From NCBI RefSeq assembly GCF_000615975.1, contig NZ_BAMP01000029.1:1-45458 (forward strand): DNA of 45,458 nt, written 5' to 3'. Under the pieces are notes generated by a model. The model saw only the letters and a program-made list of their open reading frames with translations. It ran no database searches and was not told the origin of the DNA. This stretch comes from Nitratireductor aquibiodomus NL21 = JCM 21793 (GTDB lineage Bacteria; Pseudomonadota; Alphaproteobacteria; Rhizobiales; Rhizobiaceae). Within the stretch, counting starts at the first letter, position 1; each line of letters starts with the position of its first letter. This document shows positions 16,419-25,295 of this stretch, piece after piece. The position numbers and the translations under genes were made by a program.

Positions 16419-17429
16419 TCAGGCGACACCGAGAAAACGGATCAGCGCATAGCTCGCCACACCCAGAGCGGTCAGCGACAGAAGGGCTGCGACGATCACG
16501 CGCCCGCCGCTCTTCATCACGCTTCTTATATCGACCGTCAGGCCGAGTGCCGCCATGGCGACGATCGTCAGAAGCCCCGACGTTTCATGCATGACTGGAA
16601 GTGCCGGAGCGGGTATGAGGTCTGCCGAGCGCAGCCCCATCATGGCCAGAAAGCCGATGATGAACCAGGGCACCATCTCGAAGAATGTGAGTTTCACGCC
16701 GGTCTTGCGGCCATGGGTCAGTCCTAAAAGGAAGATCACCGGCCCGAGCATCAGCACACGAACCAGTTTGACCAGTGTTCCCACCTGAATGCCGATTGGG
16801 CCGGCAGGGGCGGCGGCAGCCAGCACCTGAGGCACCGCATAGACCGTGAGGCCGGCAAGCACGCCCGACTGGACCGGGCTCATGCCGATGGCCGCATAGA
16901 GGACGGGCAAGAGCAGCACGACAAGAATGCTCAGGAATGCCGTGAAGGACAGGGAGGCGGCCACTTCCGATGCTTCGGCGCGGATCACGGGTGCCGCGGC
17001 TGCAATGGCCGAATTGCCGCAGATGGAATTGCCGCAGGCGACCAGCGTTGCCAGTCCACGCGAGAGGCCGAGCGCGCGGCTGATCGCATAGCCTGCAAGC
17101 AGTGACAGTACGACCACGCCGACAATGCCGCCGACCAGTCCGAACCCTGCATCGCCGAGCGCGCCAAGGCTGATCGAGGCGCCGAGCAAAACGATCGCCA
17201 CCTCCAGCACGGCTTTGGCGCAAAAATCGATGCCGGGGCGGAGGGCGGGGCTTAACCGGGCGGCGGAGCTTATGGCTGCGCCGAAGAGGATGGCAAGCAC
17301 CAGTCCCTCAAGCCACGCCTCGCCGAGAAACACCTGTTCTGCCCACGCTGCCGCCAGCGCTGCTGCTGCGACGAGAACAGACAGAACAATGCCGGGGACA
17401 AGCTGGAGCGGGTGGCGAAGTGCGGACAT
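16419..17429 (-). CDS. YeiH-family putative sulfate/sulfite exporter
   Basis: 336 residues with about ten hydrophobic helices and the family signatures V-A-C-G-N-S-I-C-G-N-S-A-I-A-A-A-A-P and L-T-V-Y-A-V-P-Q-V (UPF0324/Cons_hypoth698). Distant relatives are sulfate permease-like; a sulfite or sulfonate export role is suggested in the literature but not firm. It is divergent from a LysR regulator across a 101-bp gap, the same pairing as yeiH/yeiE in E. coli, which supports a linked function. Confidence 0.85.
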   Translation of the reverse strand: MSALRHPLQLVPGIVLSVLVAAAALAAAWAEQVFLGEAWLEGLVLAILFGAAISSAARLSPALRPGIDFCAKAVLEVAIVLLGASISLGALGDAGFGLVGGIVGVVVLSLLAGYAISRALGLSRGLATLVACGNSICGNSAIAAAAPVIRAEASEVAASLSFTAFLSILVVLLLPVLYAAIGMSPVQSGVLAGLTVYAVPQVLAAAAPAGPIGIQVGTLVKLVRVLMLGPVIFLLGLTHGRKTGVKLTFFEMVPWFIIGFLAMMGLRSADLIPAPALPVMHETSGLLTIVAMAALGLTVDIRSVMKSGGRVIVAALLSLTALGVASYALIRFLGVA

Positions 17430-17503
17430 GAAGGTGACCTGATGCGAGTACGCATTCTTGGTCGCATGAAGCTTTATCGACTTCTATCGAATAGTCTGGC
17501 ATA

Positions 17504-17528
17504 TATCGTTCGTGAAAATCGAATGATA
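17504..17528. promoter_or_regulatory. LysR-type operator candidate in the divergent yeiH-lysR gap
   Basis: TATCGTTCG (17504-17512) and CGAATGATA (17520-17528) form a 25-bp imperfect inverted repeat (8 of 9 paired). Its core TTCG-N7-CGAA fits the T-N11-A layout of LysR sites. It ends 2 bp before the lysR start, which suggests autorepression. A second ATCGA-rich block lies at 17476-17491. Confidence 0.5.
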
Positions 17529-17530
17529 CC

Positions 17531-18463
17531 ATGACCTTTGAACAATTGCTGATCTTCGTTGCCGTCGCCGAGCGGGAGCACCTGACCCGGGCAGCAAGTG
17601 CTGTGGGGCGTACGCCCTCCGCCGTCAGTGCCTCCATCAAGGCGCTTGAGAGCTATTACGGCGTGGAACTCTTTCACCGGGTTGGCCGCCGCATCGAGCT
17701 GACGCGTGTGGGCAAGGTATTTCTTGGCGAGGCGCAGGCGACGCTCGCCCGTGTTCGTTCGGCCGAAACCATGCTTTCAGAGCTTGGCGGGCTGCGGCGA
17801 GGCACGCTCAATCTCCATGCGAGCCAGACGGTGGCCAGCTACTGGTTGCCGCCGGTGCTCATGCGGTTTCACAAGCTTTACCCCGGCATCTCGTTGAAAC
17901 TCACTGTGGGCAACACCCGCATGGTGGCAGACGCAATGCTTGAAGGCGTGGCTGAGCTTGGGCTTGTCGAGGGCCGGGTGGATGAACCGGCGCTCACCGT
18001 GCGCCGTGTGGATCGCGACGTCATGGCGGTCGTGGTCGCGCCCACACATCCATGGGCCGCAGGCAAGCCGCTTGCGCCGCAAGATCTTGTCGCGGGGTCA
18101 ACATGGATCATGCGGGAGGAGGGATCGGGCACACGCGCCGCCTTCGAAAGCACGTTAACCGAGATGGGCGTCGACCCAGCTGGGCTCAATCTGGTCATGG
18201 AGTTTCCCTCCAATGAGGCGGTGCTTTCCGCCGCGCGCGAGAGTGATTGCGCTGCGGCCATCTCCATGTCGGCTGCCGGACCGCTCATGGAGCGTGGTCT
18301 CCTTAAAGTGGCGAATATCGATCTTGGCGCACGCGACTTCAGCCTGCTTCGCCACAGAGAGCGAAGGCAGAGTGGCGCTGCCACTGCGCTTGAGGAATTG
18401 TGCGTCGAGGCCGGTAACGTCTTTCAATCGTCAATCGACCCACATATATTTCCGCAACCCTGA
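17531..18463 (+). CDS. LysR-family regulator, YeiE/CbbR-like
   Basis: 310 residues: winged helix at 1-60 (T-R-A-A-S-A-V-G-R-T-P-S-A-V-S-A-S-I-K-A-L-E) and a periplasmic-binding-protein-like sensor domain from about 90 (G-T-L-N-L-H-A-S-Q-T-V-A-S-Y-W-L-P). The YeiH-type gene lies divergently. Its 3' end is only 20 bp before the five-gene AAA+ cluster, so readthrough into the cluster is possible. The ligand is unknown; in E. coli YeiE is tied to sulfite. Confidence 0.88.
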   Translation: MTFEQLLIFVAVAEREHLTRAASAVGRTPSAVSASIKALESYYGVELFHRVGRRIELTRVGKVFLGEAQATLARVRSAETMLSELGGLRRGTLNLHASQTVASYWLPPVLMRFHKLYPGISLKLTVGNTRMVADAMLEGVAELGLVEGRVDEPALTVRRVDRDVMAVVVAPTHPWAAGKPLAPQDLVAGSTWIMREEGSGTRAAFESTLTEMGVDPAGLNLVMEFPSNEAVLSAARESDCAAAISMSAAGPLMERGLLKVANIDLGARDFSLLRHRERRQSGAATALEELCVEAGNVFQSSIDPHIFPQP

Positions 18464-18483
18464 CCTTTGCGGAGCGTAACAAC

Positions 18484-19572
18484 ATGGCCACCTTGCAGAA
18501 TTTCGACACGGAGATCGCGAAGACCCGTGAGGTGGTCGACGAGATGCGCTCGAAGATCGAGCAGTCGGGCACTGTGCTCGACAAGCTTGCCCGCACTGAC
18601 GAAAAGATCGGCCAGGCCGATTTCGACATCGAGAATGCCCGCATTCAGGATGTGTTGACGCAGCAGAAGGTGATGGAAACCAACATCGCCGACCTGATCA
18701 TCGGCCTTGAGGACGCGACCAATGTCTTCGGCTCCGAGTTCGAGAGCATGAAAAGCTATACGGGCTGGGAAAATTTTATCGGCATCTTCTCCAAGCAGAA
18801 GAAGCAGCGCATGCGCACCGAGCGCGTCCGCAACATGTCGCTTTCGGGCAATTTGCAGGAATTGCTTGGCAAGTCGGATACGATTACGGGCATTCTGAAG
18901 GATCAGAAGCAGGTTCTCGAAGACCGCTACAAGACTTCCGAGGCAAGCCTTGCGCAGGTGATCGAGCGCCGCAAGTCCACCATGACCAATCTGGAGACGA
19001 CGCAGAAGCGCATCGAGGAACTGAACCCGCTGTTGCTCGACATCGAGAACCGCATTGCCGCTTCCACGAGCCAGAAGGACCGCACGGAGCTTGAGGGCGA
19101 ACGCTCGAAGCTTGCCACCGAATACAATGAGGCACAGGCGAAAGAGCAGGAACTGCTCGCTGAGAGCCAGACGCTTGAGCGCTACACCTCCATGTTCCAG
19201 ACCTTCGTGGATTCGCTAAACAACCAGATCGCGGCCCAGTCGACGCTGATCAACAAGCTCACCATCGACACCGAACAGCGCATCGTTCTCTACAAGGCGC
19301 TCGAAGATTCATTGAAGACCGCAGCCCAGCAGGATGTCGCCCACCGCATCAACACGCTTGGCTCCAAGGTCGACAACACCGCCGAGGAAACCATGGCCGG
19401 CATCGGCGCAGCCGCTCAGCGGCACATTGGCGACCTGCTTGAGCTACACGAGAAAAACATGGTCACCACGGCCGACATCCAGCGCCGCAAGAAGCTTGCC
19501 GACGACGCCTTTGCCCGCCGCTTCGAAGACGTGATGAAGAAGCACGACGCCGCGAATTACGTTCGCACCTGA
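18484..19572 (+). CDS. Coiled-coil protein of the AAA+ cluster, possibly TelA-like
   Basis: 362 residues, almost entirely helical, with no signal peptide or membrane helix, so cytoplasmic. It is rich in Glu/Lys/Gln, with long coiled-coil stretches about 115-250. A conserved-looking basic block (S-K-Q-K-K-Q-R-M-R-T-E-R-V-R) near residue 100 precedes it. The C-terminal third (L-G-S-K-V-D-N-T-A-E-E-T-M-A-G-I to A-R-R-F-E-D-V) lays out like the end of the TelA toxic-anion-resistance family, but the similarity is only by impression. It is the first gene of a five-gene unit with 8-39 bp gaps and one overlap. GCGGAG precedes the start. Function unknown. Confidence 0.75.
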   Translation: MATLQNFDTEIAKTREVVDEMRSKIEQSGTVLDKLARTDEKIGQADFDIENARIQDVLTQQKVMETNIADLIIGLEDATNVFGSEFESMKSYTGWENFIGIFSKQKKQRMRTERVRNMSLSGNLQELLGKSDTITGILKDQKQVLEDRYKTSEASLAQVIERRKSTMTNLETTQKRIEELNPLLLDIENRIAASTSQKDRTELEGERSKLATEYNEAQAKEQELLAESQTLERYTSMFQTFVDSLNNQIAAQSTLINKLTIDTEQRIVLYKALEDSLKTAAQQDVAHRINTLGSKVDNTAEETMAGIGAAAQRHIGDLLELHEKNMVTTADIQRRKKLADDAFARRFEDVMKKHDAANYVRT

Positions 19573-19611
19573 TGACGGTATGGGGGAAAACAGACAGTCG
19601 GGGCGATCTGC

Positions 19612-20760
19612 ATGAACGCCGCTCCTGACGCCGCAGCACGTTATTTCGATGCCATCGCATCCGCGCTGGAAGGTCTTGGCGTCTATTTCGGCGACCGCTC
19701 CGCATCGCCTTTCCAGTCGCACGGTCTCGTGGCCGAAGTCGTCTCACCCTATATCGGACGGCTCGAGCGCTCTTTCGAGTGCTGGCAGAACCGTCTCGGT
19801 TTCATGGAAAAATTCCGCATCCAGCGCGCCGAGAGCGGTTATCCGGTTTTCCAGAGCCTGCTTGAACTGGAAAACGACCGGCGTCAGGCCGAGAAGCGTC
19901 TTGCCGGTATATCGGGGCCAGACGAGCTGCGCGCAGAGATGGTCGATTTCATCCTGCGCCATCGCGAATTTCCGGCTGACCTCCAGCGCTCCATGGCCGA
20001 GCGCCTCTATCTGGAGCAGTTGAAGGCGGGCAATGTGTTCTCACCCTTCATTCTGCCGGAAACGGTGCGCGTTTCGGTGAATCCGAAGACAAAACGGCCG
20101 TATTATCTGGTGCACTGGGGCGCTTTTGACGGAAATTCGAGCCTGCCCATGGTCTATATGGCTGCGGTCGAGGATTCCTCGCCCGGCATGGTCAAGGCGC
20201 TTGTTTCCGATGATGGCAGGCTGAACGACGATGTCGAGATCGGCCTGCCGGTGGGCGGTCTGCTTAATCCGGAACTTGCGCATCAGTTCGACGATTTCGC
20301 GGAGAAAAATTCCGCCTATTCCCTGTCGCCGGCCACGATTGCCGGCAATCTCGACAAGGATTTCGACCACCTCCACCCCAAGCAATTGCGCCGGGTGGTG
20401 CTGGGGCCGTTCTACACGGCCGGCATCACGGAGAACAATTCGACTGTCTCGGACGTGCTTGGCAAGGTGCGCCGGCAGGAGAATGCGTGGCTTCTTACCT
20501 GGACGGTGCAGGAGGTTTATTCGAAGACCGAGCGCCCGGCGCGCAAGGGGCTGTGGTCCAGCCAGCCGGCGCGTGAGGAATTTTTCATCGACACCGACGA
20601 CCTCGATGCGGCCCGCATGGGTGTAAGCGCCTATGAGCAGCACGCGCTCGTTCCGCATGAGGCCTATCAGGCGCTTTATGCAGCCGGCGAGGCGCAGAAG
20701 ATTTTCGATGGCTACGACGTGCACGTCATTTCGGGCGGGCGGGTCATCACCGACGTATAG
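19612..20760 (+). CDS. Uncharacterised protein of the AAA+ cluster
   Basis: 382 residues, soluble, with no signal peptide or membrane helix. The N-terminal 150 residues are helical (R-L-E-R-S-F-E-C-W-Q-N-R). The central part has a beta-rich look with V-S-V-N-P-K-T-K-R-P-Y-Y-L-V-H-W and D-E-V/E-I-G-L-P-V-G-G-L-L. I see no catalytic motif and recognise no family. It starts 39 bp after the coiled-coil gene and ends 8 bp before the ATPase gene, so it is very probably co-expressed and perhaps a partner or adaptor of the ATPase; this is inference from position. Confidence 0.75.
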   Translation: MNAAPDAAARYFDAIASALEGLGVYFGDRSASPFQSHGLVAEVVSPYIGRLERSFECWQNRLGFMEKFRIQRAESGYPVFQSLLELENDRRQAEKRLAGISGPDELRAEMVDFILRHREFPADLQRSMAERLYLEQLKAGNVFSPFILPETVRVSVNPKTKRPYYLVHWGAFDGNSSLPMVYMAAVEDSSPGMVKALVSDDGRLNDDVEIGLPVGGLLNPELAHQFDDFAEKNSAYSLSPATIAGNLDKDFDHLHPKQLRRVVLGPFYTAGITENNSTVSDVLGKVRRQENAWLLTWTVQEVYSKTERPARKGLWSSQPAREEFFIDTDDLDAARMGVSAYEQHALVPHEAYQALYAAGEAQKIFDGYDVHVISGGRVITDV

Positions 20761-20768
20761 GACATTCC

Positions 20769-22673
20769 ATGGACACCGGCCTGACCACCATCGACGAGAA
20801 GGACATCGAGATGCACCGGGCGACGGCGCAGAGCCTTGTGACGCGCTTTGTGGTGCTTCAGTCTGATGACGGCCGCTCCGGCACCGAGCTTGCCGGCACC
20901 GGGCGGCGTTTCGTGTCGACCGTCTCCACCGGCGCGCTGCGCCGAACGCGTGAAGTGGAGCTGGCGAAAACCATCGCCGCCATCCGGCAGGGCGACCCGA
21001 TGCTGTCCATTCCGCAACACACGCTTCTCTTTCGCACGCGTCGCGGGGTGGCCGTGGCGCTGGCCGTCGCCGATGTCTTTGCGCGCTCGACCGAACTTGA
21101 AACCCTTCAGGAGCGCAACGCCCGCAGCCCGCTTGAGGGCGCGGCGGCGCAGACCTATCACGCGCTTTTGCAGGCGTCTGCCTATGTTGCCGCCTTCACG
21201 CTCTCATCCTATCTCCTCCAGATGCTTGACGCGGACAGCGAGCCGGTGAACGACACGGATGAGCCGGATTTCCAGTTCGACACGCCGCAGGATGCGCTCA
21301 AAAGCGTTCTTGCCGCGCTCGATGGCGCGATCTCGGGTGCCGCCGACGACACGGCGATGACGGCGCGCGCTCGCGCGCTTGCCCGCGTCGCAATCGAGGG
21401 GCTCTTGCAGCGCCGCAGCCGTTTCACCGGTCTCGGCGCGTTTGAAGACACGCATATGCGGCTTGAGGCCGACGATTTTACGCTGGACGGCTTCGACGTT
21501 GCGCCGGGCAGCCGGCGCAAGCCGCTCGTCATGACCTTCAAGAAGCCCAACGAGATTATCGGGAATCACATCGCCAAATATCAGGCCATGAAGCTCGCCA
21601 AGATGCTGATGGCCTATGATTTCGAGCGCCAGCTCAACCCTTTCGTGGAACTGGGCGGGTTTCTCTTCACCTTCATCGGCGACGGCGCGCCGGGCACCGG
21701 CAAGACGATCCTCATTCAGATGACCGCCGGGCTTTTGAACGATTACTGCCAGATCGCGGGCGTACCCTTCCACTATGAGAATTTCGGCGTCGACCAGATT
21801 TCCTCCTATCAGGGCAAGTCGGGGCAGAACTGCAAGCAGTTCGTGGAAAATGTTCTGAGCCCGCGCGCCATCGGCTTCGGCACCATCGACGACATCGATC
21901 AGGTGGCGGCCAAGCGCTCCGACGACCGGGCGTCTGCCGGCCAGCAGGAGGTGACGGGCGTTCTGATGGAAAGCTTTGCGGGCGCAGGCACCGTAGTGCG
22001 CGGTAATTGCTCCTTCGGCATGTTCTCCAACTATCCGGAGAATGTGGACGATGCGCTGCGGCAGCGCGCCGGCGCGCGCTGGCTTGTCGATGGGCCGCAG
22101 ACTTTTGAGGACTATGTCGACATCTTCGTGCTTCTGGCCGGCAAGAACCATTCGATCCCGATTGGCGAGCACGAGCTTTACGCGACGCAGGAAATCAAAC
22201 GCGCGGTCGAAACCGCCTATGAGGCGCACTCTAAGCCGCAGGAAGAAGGGCTTGTAAAGGTTCACGAGCGCTTCCTGAACGATCGCGGCGAGCCGAAGAC
22301 GCTGACGGATATCGGCGCCTATCTGCACGAGATCAAGCTGGCGGAGCCACGCTTTACCGGCCGCGCCATCAAGAACATCACCGACGCCATCAAGATGCGC
22401 GCCATGGACATCGAGCTTCCCGATGCGTGGTTCGAGACGCCGGACGCCTTCATGCGCAAGGGCTATGATGAGAAGAAGGCAATGATCGCCGAGCTGCGCC
22501 GGCCATTCACGATGGACATGGTGATGCAGGAGATCAATCGCTACGCGGATTCGGAGTTCCGCTACTCGGACCGCTCCGACGATGCGGCCGTCTCCACCAT
22601 CGTCCGCGACCAGCGCCTGCGCGAACGCGCGCTACGCGAGATCGAAGAGATGAAGGCGAGGGGGAGCTGGTGA
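20769..22673 (+). CDS. Unusual AAA+ ATPase, core of the five-gene cluster
   Basis: 634 residues. An N-terminal region of about 250 residues without recognised domains precedes an AAA+ module: Walker A G-D-G-A-P-G-T-G-K-T (304-313), a Walker B-like I-G-F-G-T-I-D-D-I-D (368-377) with Asp-Asp instead of the usual Asp-Glu, sensor 1 Asn421 in F-S-N-Y-P-E, and probable arginine fingers R431/R433 (L-R-Q-R-A-G-A-R-W). A C-terminal helical lid of about 150 residues follows. The G-x-x-x-G-F-x-F-x-x-I-G-D-G-x-P-G lead-in is close to the Cdc48/FtsH-type P-loop, but the rest is distinct. It is cytoplasmic. Its stop overlaps the next gene by 4 nt (GTGA). A remodelling role on the neighbouring proteins is inferred. 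Confidence 0.85.
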   Translation: MDTGLTTIDEKDIEMHRATAQSLVTRFVVLQSDDGRSGTELAGTGRRFVSTVSTGALRRTREVELAKTIAAIRQGDPMLSIPQHTLLFRTRRGVAVALAVADVFARSTELETLQERNARSPLEGAAAQTYHALLQASAYVAAFTLSSYLLQMLDADSEPVNDTDEPDFQFDTPQDALKSVLAALDGAISGAADDTAMTARARALARVAIEGLLQRRSRFTGLGAFEDTHMRLEADDFTLDGFDVAPGSRRKPLVMTFKKPNEIIGNHIAKYQAMKLAKMLMAYDFERQLNPFVELGGFLFTFIGDGAPGTGKTILIQMTAGLLNDYCQIAGVPFHYENFGVDQISSYQGKSGQNCKQFVENVLSPRAIGFGTIDDIDQVAAKRSDDRASAGQQEVTGVLMESFAGAGTVVRGNCSFGMFSNYPENVDDALRQRAGARWLVDGPQTFEDYVDIFVLLAGKNHSIPIGEHELYATQEIKRAVETAYEAHSKPQEEGLVKVHERFLNDRGEPKTLTDIGAYLHEIKLAEPRFTGRAIKNITDAIKMRAMDIELPDAWFETPDAFMRKGYDEKKAMIAELRRPFTMDMVMQEINRYADSEFRYSDRSDDAAVSTIVRDQRLRERALREIEEMKARGSW

Positions 22674-23956
22674 ACCTCCTTCGTGAAAACGCTCTCATCT
22701 TCGGCCGCCTTCTGAAAATCGAGGAGCCGCATCTGATCGCGCGTTACAACAAGGCGCTGGATGCCTTCGGCGTGCCGCAGACGAAGCTCGCCTCCTTCGA
22801 GATCGACCGCACCGGCTTCTCGCCACAGATTGCCGAGGAGCTGGACGACGCGCAGTATCTCGACCCCAATGGTGTCAATCGCCGCTTCATCATCCTCACC
22901 CCGGCGCAGATCGAGCTGCCGGTGGTGCATACGGCCTTCTCCAACACCTCGCAGCTCGTCTACGAATTCATGATGGCCAATGCGCGCGCCATCAACGCCA
23001 TCACCATCAAGGATGTGGTCTATGGCGAGATCGAAGAGCAGGTAAACCAGGTGCGCGACATCGAGGACCTGCTCTCCATCGCGCAGGTGGAGTTCAAGGT
23101 CATCTCCGCCGAAGATCTGCTCGGAAAGGCCGCGGAGCTTGGCCGGCTTGCCGACCGAGTGAAGCATGAACCCGACGCCTGGCGCGACGATGCGCTACTC
23201 AACCGCATGGTCGCAATCGCGCGAGAAACCGGCGACATCCGCGAAAACAGCCTCGTGCCCGAACAGGTCGTGTTCAGGCATGATGCCTATTGGACGAGCC
23301 ATTTCGGCGGCATCTATATTTTTACCGATCCGGACACGACCACGGTGATCGCCGATCCGGCAACGCCGGGCTTCCGCCGCTCGCGGCCGTGGCAGGTGAG
23401 CTATCTGTCGAAGGACGATCCGGCGCGCATCTTCCGATTTCTGGCCGAGACGGGCCGCATCCAGCTCCCCCGCGCCTCGTGGGTCGAACGCTCGAACTAT
23501 CTCGCCCATCGCGGCGAAATGGTGCTGCTCGATCTGATACGCCGCGAGGAGCCGGATACGGATTTCGCGCGCGTCGATCCGGTATGGCTGCAGACCTGGA
23601 CGCACCGCAACGCGAAACTGGTTGCCGGTGAGGGGAGTGTTCCGCTTCTCAACGCCGCCGTGCGCGAAATCAGCCAGACGGGTAGGCTCAAGATCGAGGA
23701 GATCCCGCCGCGGGAACGCTTTCTCGTCACCCGCGCTGACCCGGAGCATAAGGATGCCTGGCTCACCAACCGGCTGATCTCCGATTTCGTGCCGTCCGAT
23801 TTCATTGCCCGCTACGTCTTCAACAAGCAGGGTTTTTACCGCGATTACGAAAGCTGGCCGGAAGGCTGGCGCGAATATGTTGTGGCAAGGCTCAAAACCG
23901 CCTATCTCAGGGACAAACCGGCGCTGCGGAAGCGCCTCTATGGCTTAGAGTCCTGA
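22670..23956 (+). CDS. Uncharacterised protein of the AAA+ cluster (possibly DUF6638)
   Basis: 428 residues, soluble, starting with GTG overlapping the ATPase stop, which implies coupled and probably stoichiometric translation. Visible conserved-looking blocks are R-R-F-I-I-L-T-P-A-Q-I-E-L-P-V-V-H-T near residue 70, W-T-S-H-F-G-G-I-Y-I-F and E-R-S-N-Y-L-A-H-R-G-E. There is no enzyme motif I can name. It may be the family listed as DUF6638 (name from memory, not checked). Its fixed partnership with the AAA+ gene suggests a subunit or substrate adaptor. Confidence 0.75.
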   Translation: MNLLRENALIFGRLLKIEEPHLIARYNKALDAFGVPQTKLASFEIDRTGFSPQIAEELDDAQYLDPNGVNRRFIILTPAQIELPVVHTAFSNTSQLVYEFMMANARAINAITIKDVVYGEIEEQVNQVRDIEDLLSIAQVEFKVISAEDLLGKAAELGRLADRVKHEPDAWRDDALLNRMVAIARETGDIRENSLVPEQVVFRHDAYWTSHFGGIYIFTDPDTTTVIADPATPGFRRSRPWQVSYLSKDDPARIFRFLAETGRIQLPRASWVERSNYLAHRGEMVLLDLIRREEPDTDFARVDPVWLQTWTHRNAKLVAGEGSVPLLNAAVREISQTGRLKIEEIPPRERFLVTRADPEHKDAWLTNRLISDFVPSDFIARYVFNKQGFYRDYESWPEGWREYVVARLKTAYLRDKPALRKRLYGLES

Positions 23957-23989
23957 TTCAAGACCAAATTCGCCTGAGGGAGGCGCTTC

Positions 23990-25114
23990 GTGCTCGATCC
24001 GATCGTTGAATTCTTCACCCGCGTGTTTCACTGGATCGGTCGTGGTATCGGGCTGTTGATTGCGTGGATCCTCTGGCCCTTCATGGCCGCCGGTCGCTGG
24101 TATACGCGGCGCGGCTGGATCATCCGGGGTTCGATCGGTCTTGTGCTGCTCGCAATCGTTGGCTTCTACGGTTATTTTTTCTGGCAGACGCAGGTCTGGA
24201 CGGGCTTCAATCCCGATTACGTCGCGGAATACAATCTTGACGCGCGTGGCGTTTCCGCCGGCGAGCAGACAGCAGCCACCCAGGGTGGCGAGACGCGCAC
24301 TTGCGGACGGTCCGCCATCGTTGACGTTACCGCTGACCTGACCGACTTCAACGTCAACGACAATGCATGGATTTCTTCCATGCTGCTCTACAAGCTCGGC
24401 TTTTTCTTTGCGCTTGACTGGGACGACACGCCCTTTTTTGACAACAAGGCATCGTTCCAGCGTGGCATCAACCAGGCCGTCCGCCGCAGCGCCATCGAAC
24501 TCGTCGATGCGCTTGGTCGCGTGCGCGGCACATCGCAGATCGACCGCGATCTGCAGAATGCGCGCGGCGCGCTGACCTTCGATGAGGAGACGTGGTATTT
24601 CGGCCTGAGCCCCTTTGGGCCCAAGACGCCCACCCCGAGTTTCTATCGCTCGGCCATCCGCGATCTGCGCAGCTTCAATGGCCGGCTTGAGACCTGCGAG
24701 GCCGTGTTCGATGCGCGCGCCGACAATCTGATCCAGTATCTCGACCGCATTGCCAGCGATCTGGGATCCACTTCTGACCTGCTGCGCCAGCGTTCGGAAA
24801 ACTACAACTCCGGCTGGTTCGACACGCGTGCGGACGACCGTTTCTGGTTCGCCTATGGCCAGCTCTACGCTTACTACGGTCTTCTGAAAGCGGCGGGTGC
24901 CGACTTCGAAGACGTCATCAAGCAGCGTTCGCTCGGTTCGCTCTGGGACACGACGGAAGAGCAGTTCCGGGCGGCGCTGAATGTGCAGCCCTTCATCATC
25001 TCCAATGGGCGTGAGGATGGCTGGATCATGCCCACACACCTTGCCACGATGGGCTTCTACATTCTGCGTGTCCGCTCCAACCTCGTGGAACTGCGGCTTG
25101 TTCTGGACAGGTAG
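23990..25114 (+). CDS. DUF2333 membrane-anchored protein, last gene of the AAA+ cluster
   Basis: 374 residues. Two hydrophobic segments lie near the N-terminus (about 15-36 and 44-67), followed by a large hydrophilic domain with the DUF2333 signatures N-A-W-I-S-S-M-L-L-Y-K and F-W-F-A-Y-G-Q-L-Y-A-Y-Y-G-L-L-K. The second helix (R-G-W-I-I-R-G-S-I-G-L-V-L-L) likely anchors the domain in the inner membrane facing the periplasm. Start is GTG 23990 with GGGAGG 7 nt before it. The family is uncharacterised. It supplies the only membrane attachment in the cluster, which may tether the ATPase machine to the envelope. Confidence 0.82.
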   Translation: MLDPIVEFFTRVFHWIGRGIGLLIAWILWPFMAAGRWYTRRGWIIRGSIGLVLLAIVGFYGYFFWQTQVWTGFNPDYVAEYNLDARGVSAGEQTAATQGGETRTCGRSAIVDVTADLTDFNVNDNAWISSMLLYKLGFFFALDWDDTPFFDNKASFQRGINQAVRRSAIELVDALGRVRGTSQIDRDLQNARGALTFDEETWYFGLSPFGPKTPTPSFYRSAIRDLRSFNGRLETCEAVFDARADNLIQYLDRIASDLGSTSDLLRQRSENYNSGWFDTRADDRFWFAYGQLYAYYGLLKAAGADFEDVIKQRSLGSLWDTTEEQFRAALNVQPFIISNGREDGWIMPTHLATMGFYILRVRSNLVELRLVLDR

Positions 25115-25295
25115 TGGCCTTCACACATGCGGCGGGCACTTTGGCCCGTTTGCCCACCGCTTCATCGTCACGTCCGCATAGTTCCTGTCGCATTTCACGC
25201 ATTGACCGCCTCTTTTGCGATGGTGGAGGTTTTCAATTCGCGGCTTTATGCCTATCGGCACTGATTGCATGCCATCGGGAGAGGGAAACATTGTC
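25115..25295 (+). promoter_or_regulatory. Gap between the AAA+ cluster and fhs
   Basis: 181 bp. A weak hairpin CGGGC-ACTTTG-GCCCG followed by TTTGCC at about 25135-25155 may end the cluster transcript. I do not see a firm fhs promoter. A GAGAGGG lies 10-20 bp before the fhs start and may serve as its ribosome site. Confidence 0.3.

Noticed and set aside
21204-22328. 374-codon minus-strand frame inside the AAA+ gene
   Set aside because: No start signal or family features; the plus frame has the Walker motifs.
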